A DNA stretch of 64,000 nt from Maylandia zebra. Its lineage: Eukaryota > Chordata > Actinopteri > Cichliformes > Cichlidae. The position numbers and the translations under genes are program-made. Location of the stretch: positions 24,191,286 through 24,255,285 of the forward strand of contig NC_135176.1 in assembly GCF_041146795.1 (NCBI RefSeq), in the 5' to 3' direction. The notes beneath the pieces are model-generated. The model saw only the letters and a list, made by a program, of their open reading frames with translations, was not told the origin of the DNA and ran no database searches. This document shows positions 59,261 through 64,000 of the stretch, in pieces. Each line of letters begins with the position of its first letter. The stretch's first letter is position 1.

Positions 59261-61370
59261 ATGCTCTTTAAACTCTCGTGGGATCCAGTGAATAATCCTT
59301 TTGTGTCTCTCGACTTTTTTTTTTTTTTTGTGATCGAGCACCTGCAAAAGGTTTCCTGACGTACGCTCTGCACCTTCTTCTTGGTGTGTTTTCATTCAGT
59401 TTGGGTTTACCACCTCGTTCTTGTCATCACCAGCTCCTGCTGTTGATCTTTGGTCAGGCTGTTGAGCGACATCACTGTGTGTGTTATTAGGCAGCTGGAA
59501 AAGGAGATGCTAATGCGCACACGCTGTGGTTTGCTCAACTCGCACAGAAAAATAAATAAATCGAATAAAAATCAGCGTTTTACAAGAGAGACACCTGGTT
59601 GTTTTTAGTGCTCAAACCGCAAACCAGGTCGTCTGAAGCTCAAGCTCTGAATCTTTGTGCTTATTCGAGCCCGTGCCTCAAAATGTCTCTGTTGCAGTTG
59701 CTTTAAAACACTCCCAAAATGACTCATTTAGCAGGTTGGTGTAAAACATAGACCCTCAAACTTATTTTATGTCTTATTTTCTCAGCGTTGACATTTTCCT
59801 GTAAGCGGTCAGGAGAGAAATGACTGAGCTGCACATGGAAAGAAAGAAAAAAACCAAAACGCATTGGTAGCCCGAGCGTGGTTTAAGTGGGTCGTCTGCG
59901 AGTTTAATAGGCGAGGGGAAACCCTGAGATGGATCCAAGCGTGCAGACTCGAAGTCAGACAGTCGTAGCCGGAGGAAGTCGGTGATGTACTTAACAACTC
60001 CCCTCAAAGGCAGGAAGACGAGGTAAAGCTAGACAGATGGGAAGAGGTGGAAAGACGGCGAGAGAGAGAAAGGCAACAGAGGTTGAGGAAGTCAATAATG
60101 TACTTAACCTTACTCCACAGACTCCGTGTCCCTGTTATTGTAAGGCAAGTAAAGACGGGAAGGGGGGAGGAAGAGGGGAAGAGTGAAATGGCAGGACTCT
60201 GGAGTGGAAATGGTCACAGGCAGCAAAGAAGCGCGGCGTTTTTTTGTTTTTTTTGTTTTCGTCAGCATAAATGTCAGAGTACTTAAGTGTGTGCAGGACA
60301 GGCGGGGAGGCCAGGCTACAGGAAGAGCCCCATTTAAGAGGGAATAGCCCAGTTTTACTGGCACATAAATCTCTCCTCCCCACTCTGAAGGTTGTAAGAC
60401 AGCTCCTCTTTTAGGCTTCCTCCTTCAGTTTGGAAATACGCTAAAACCCCTTTTTTCTGGACTTTATCTTTTCCTTTTTCTTTAGCTCAGTCTCTGTCTC
60501 CTTCAGACTCTCTTGACCTATACCCTCTTTTTTCCCCTTTGACCCTCAAGCTAACAGCAGGCAATAGATTAACAACATTTTATTGGGCTGTTTGTCCCCA
60601 CCCCCTTTTTCTCTTCACTATTCTTTCTATTCGATTCTAGCCAGAGATGGATTTTAAATTAAACTCAGTTTGTGAAAGTAAGCTTTATTTTTAGTCTCTC
60701 ATTATAGTATACCATCGTTAACATTTATGTGTCTGACTTTGCATTTATTTGTGTGCTGATCTGACAGCATTTTGACTTTCATGCCTGTGGGTTCCTTCTG
60801 ATCTTTGCCCACATTTTACAATTAAGAAATGCTCAAATTCAGGGTGGCAAAAGATGCCGAAGCTTAAGTGATTTTTGACACGACACAGACTGTCAATCTC
60901 TTTGCTTGAGTGAAGAATGCAATTTCCTCTAGAGCGTTCACAAATATTATAAACACATAGTTTATTTCATTACGAAAAGAGGGTCTCCAGATATTTTTAA
61001 ATGGAGTGTTTATTGAACCTTTTGACTAAAATAAAAAAAGTAATTTGTTGAATATGTTATTTTTTAATTTGTTTTCAATCTTTTTTTTGCATAAAATGTG
61101 CCATTTATTTAGCTCCTTTTACATCTCATGGTGTAGAAGTCGCAAAACCTCATGTATCAAATATACATTTGGCTTCAAAGGGATACGTTTATTTACAAAG
61201 TTGCTTAACAGCTTTTGGGGAAACTTTTGTTGGCAAATCAAAACCAATTTTTGGCTAAATATTTGAAATCGACAAAAAAGTTATTTAACAGTATTTTGAA
61301 TTTGAATTGAAATAAATATTTCAATTTCAATATTAGAATCATTAATAAAGCCTGAGGGGGCTTTATTATG
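59261..61370. other. Intron-like DNA
   Basis: A G/A-rich block at 59930-60320 contains two copies of a short phrase (GAGGAAGTC then ATGTACTTAAC) about 114 bp apart. Otherwise AT-rich, with nothing recognised. Confidence 0.4.
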
Positions 61371-61413
61371 TATGTATATTACAGCAAGGCAGATGCTTGC
61401 TGTAATATACATA
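61371..61413. repeat. Perfect 18-bp hairpin (7-nt loop)
   Basis: Arms 61371-61388 and 61396-61413 are exact reverse complements around GCAGATG. Too short for a canonical pre-miRNA on its own. Confidence 0.9.
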
Positions 61414-62179
61414 AGAAGCTAAATTACATAATTGGAAGGCTACTGTGGATATGGGTACCCGGTGGCTTTTAAATTTGCACTGCATGTATCTGTTCTAATT
61501 AAAAAATAAAACCAGCTTGAAATGGTTACATCTGAAATTAACGGTTGTTAGATAATAAAGTTGAGTATCTCCCTGATACACTAAATGCATCTGCTGTGTT
61601 ATGTACAGTAAGCTGATCTCTTGGCAGGGGCCTATTCATGTTGAGCGATATCCTTTATGACTCAAGTGTTTTGCAGTCTTTTTGCGGAGGAGGCAAACTT
61701 TCTGTATTCTTGGTTCTCATAAGATGAAGGAGTCCTTTGGAGTTTTCTCGCTTATATCGAGTGTTTGCAGTCTTTTACGTCATATAAGCACATCGAAGGC
61801 GTTTCCGATCTTCAAAAAACAACACAAAGCGGAGAATTTCTATAGAAATATGCTTTTACTTCCAGTCTGTTTACGTTACCTTGCTCCCTTTAGTTTCTGT
61901 TTGTTGGTCTTTTAGACCTAAAGACCACCGCATGATTTTTTTGTTAACCTCCCGCCGCTACTTGTTGAGCGGTAGTGAAGCTGTGAAAATTAGAAACACT
62001 TTCATTGTACAAGTTGTTCCTTAGTATTGCAAACATGTTTCGAAAGCTTTACTTTGAAGGCAGATGTTTCTGTCGCACTTTTCACATTTTGATTACTGTT
62101 GATGACTGTTTGCAGGCAAATCACTGCCTCATATACAAACATCTGCAAAGCAGTAGCGAGGAGGTTTCGGTAGAGCACC

Positions 62180-62715
62180 GTATACCTCTTTGTCAACTCT
62201 TCTTCTTTTTCCTTCAACTTCATCTTCTTCTGATTCCCCCCTGGCATCCTCTTCTGTCTCAACCACCCTCTGCACATCCTTCTTCACTATATCCGTGAAC
62301 CTCTGCTGTGAACTTCCTTTTTTCCTCCCGCCTGACAACTCAAAATTTAATATCCTTTGTTGAATATATCCACTACACCTCCTCTGTGCACATCCAAGCC
62401 ATCTCAGCCTTGCCTCACCAGCGTTGTCTCCAAATGGTTCAACCTGAGCTGTCCCTCTCACGTACTCTGATGCTCATCCTGGTCTTTTAAACTCGTAAGC
62501 ATTTTGTAGACCTTCCCTTTAACTCTTGCTGTCAAACATCCCCCCCCCCTCCCCCACTACACTCGTGTCCACCCTCACCAACCTGCCTGCGCTCTCTTCT
62601 TTACCTCTCTTGTTGCTTTGGATGGTTGACCCCAGGTAATCTTCATCATTACACCTCCCTCTATTTCGCACACATGTATTCTGTCTTGTTTCTACTGACT
62701 TTCACTCCTTTCACT
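62180..62715 (-). pseudogene. 3' end of a non-LTR retrotransposon ORF, antisense
   Basis: On the - strand 62461-62129 reads RLRWLGCAQRRCSGYIQQRI and then RFTDIVKKDVQRVVETEEDA, the RWxGHxxRRxxxY...G(R/K)xxxRxxDxVxxDM block near the C-terminus of fish LINE (RTE-like or related) polyproteins. The + strand text further right (CACACATGTATTCTGTCTTG, GGTTGACCCCAGGTAATCTT) continues antisense to the upstream part of the same ORF. Indels and a CCCCCCCC run break the frame. Confidence 0.75.
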
Positions 62716-62740
62716 CTCAGTCATCCAGGTCATCGTAGTC

Positions 62741-63114
62741 AAAGGAGCTTGGAAAGAAAAGCGTCTGGACTTCTTTAAGTTACTTGAAGACGTTTCACCT
62801 CTCATCCGAGAAGCTTCTTCAGTTCTAAGGTCAAATGGTGGAGAGTCCCAGATATAAACCTAGTGGGAGTATCCCCCCACAGAGGGACAAAAGGACCCCC
62901 TGATGATCCTCTAATCGCCTGAGCCAAGGTGTGAAACTGGGCGTGGGTCCCAATCAGCCAGAGTTTCGGGTGTGTTCATTGTGAAACCTGGCCCCACCTT
63001 ATCATGCGACTCTCCACCATTTGACCTTAGAACTGAAGAAGCTTCTCGGATGAGAGGTGAAACGTCTTCAAGCAACTTAAAGAAGTCCAGACGCTTTTCT
63101 TTCCAAGCTCCTTT
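62741..63114. repeat. 107-bp near-perfect inverted repeat around a 160-bp spacer
   Basis: Left arm 62741-62847 and right arm 63008-63114 are reverse complements with one mismatch that I can find. The arm sequence (AAGCTTCTCGGATGAGAGGT, GAAACGTCTTCAAG, AAGTCCAGACGCTTTTC) is a dispersed fish repeat I have seen in several contexts. Inverted arms and a GGATGAG...GAAAC core recall the pLTRs of Penelope-like elements, which carry hammerhead ribozymes, but the core here departs from CUGAUGA. Spacer has no frame of note. Confidence 0.85.
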
Positions 63115-64000
63115 AACCCCACAATCAGTAAAACTGAAAATGTGCAGGAATCGGCACTGAGTTGCTTTGCTCTTGTGCGCCTTTGCGTCTCTTAGTACAG
63201 AAGGCTCCCAGTGGATTTGAAGGAAATTGAAAAATGTTGCAGGACAAAGCGAAAGGTGGTCAAAAATCTCATAATCTTCTATGCCTTTACAGCTTGCTTC
63301 CCCACTTCTTTAAAAAAACATCACTGAGTGAAAGCAGGTTTTAATCCCATCACTAAAACACTGCTGTGACTTTGCAGTAGAACAAATTCCTTCTGGATCA
63401 AACTGAATAGCGGCCCAAAGCTCAATTTTAGTTTTCAGTGCTTATCTTAGAATTAGAAAGATAAGGTGACAAATGAACATAATGCTGTTATTAGAAAGAG
63501 ATGTCCAGATGATAGAGGTTGCTTTTTAGTGCGCTTTATCACAAAGAAACACAGCTGCTTAGAGCTTTAGAAAGCGTCCTAGATTTTATCTGGATGAGAG
63601 AAGCCTGTGTTTTTTTTTTTTTTTTTTTGCTCTCACTTGATTTGGTTTCACTCCATTATAATGAAGAAAGGAGTACCTTCAGTATTGAAACAGATGCATA
63701 AGAAAGGGTCTTGTGCCAAAGCTGGCAGTGAATACAAGGCTAATAAAAGGATGGATTCATTGTCGACTAGTACAAGGATTCCCTCTGTATGTGTGGTGGT
63801 GGTGGTTGTGGGGTGGTGGGAGGAAAAATGGAACAACTGTATCCCAGGGAGTCCAAAGTGCTAATGTGTAACGGTGATCAAGTCAGTTTATTCTGGCAGG
63901 CTGCCTGCTGGAGGCTCTGACAGATTGGTGCCATCAGCACATTATTTCATTAACACTTGTGTTTTCATGGTGAACATCTTCTCACTCGTCATTTTTCTCT
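63115..64000. other. Intron-like DNA to window end
   Basis: A T19-type run near 63609-63628 and a GGTGGTGG-type G-rich stretch at 63795-63820. No gene is recognised. Confidence 0.4.

Noticed and set aside
48000..64000. Search for JADE2 coding exons and PHD finger motifs
   Set aside because: None found on the + strand, so jade2 is inferred only from position and promoter-like sequence.
1..64000. CRISPR arrays, bacterial operons, phage or toxin systems
   Set aside because: The direct repeats are microsatellites or dispersed eukaryotic elements; nothing prokaryotic is present.

Overview
This window is vertebrate genomic DNA, almost certainly from a teleost fish and most likely a percomorph. 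The signs are GT-AG introns inside conserved animal genes, an AT-rich intergenic background, long (TG)n, (TA)n and (GATA)n microsatellites, and a dense mix of Tc1/mariner, hAT, LTR, LINE and tRNA-SINE remnants of types common in fish. Less than 2% of the window is recognisable host coding sequence. The species cannot be named from this sequence.

Two host protein genes can be reconstructed completely. From 4.0 to 13.0 kb on the + strand lies ube2b, the RAD6-type E2 ubiquitin-conjugating enzyme. It has six coding exons that join without a frameshift into 152 residues, the family's standard length, with the HPN motif and catalytic Cys88 intact. From 19.9 to 17.6 kb on the - strand lies cdkn2aipnl, a small XRN2-binding (XTBD) protein of three coding exons and 108 residues. 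The two genes converge tail to tail. UBE2B and CDKN2AIPNL are neighbours in the same arrangement on human 5q31, which supports the ube2b rather than ube2a assignment. The next human gene is JADE2 on the UBE2B strand. A GC-rich promoter and first-exon-like block at 33.8-34.9 kb on the + strand fits the start of jade2, with the rest of the window as its long first intron. No JADE coding exon was found, so this is inference.

Layout: 0-3 kb holds the tail of an IS630/Tc1-type transposase, a Tc1/mariner relic and a perfect hairpin joined to a (GATA)n array. 3.8-14.6 kb is ube2b. 14.9-16.3 kb is a GC-rich element inserted by target-primed retrotransposition, with a 15-bp target duplication and a poly-A end. 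17.2-20 kb is cdkn2aipnl. 20-33.7 kb is intergenic with repeats and one unassigned - strand terminal exon candidate at 26.2-26.8 kb. 33.8-35.3 kb is the presumed jade2 promoter. 35-64 kb is repeat-bearing intron-like DNA, including two hAT elements with 8-bp target duplications, SINE copies, a Tc1 element with an LTR-like element nested inside it, and a 107-bp near-perfect inverted repeat.

I found no gene cluster or defence-like system. The most interesting items are structural: the TSD-bounded retroelement at 15 kb, two LTR-like elements with TGTCATG...CATGACA ends and 5-bp duplications, the inverted repeat at 62.7 kb, three perfect short palindromes (one exactly at a SINE breakpoint), and the unassigned terminal exon at 26.2-26.8 kb.
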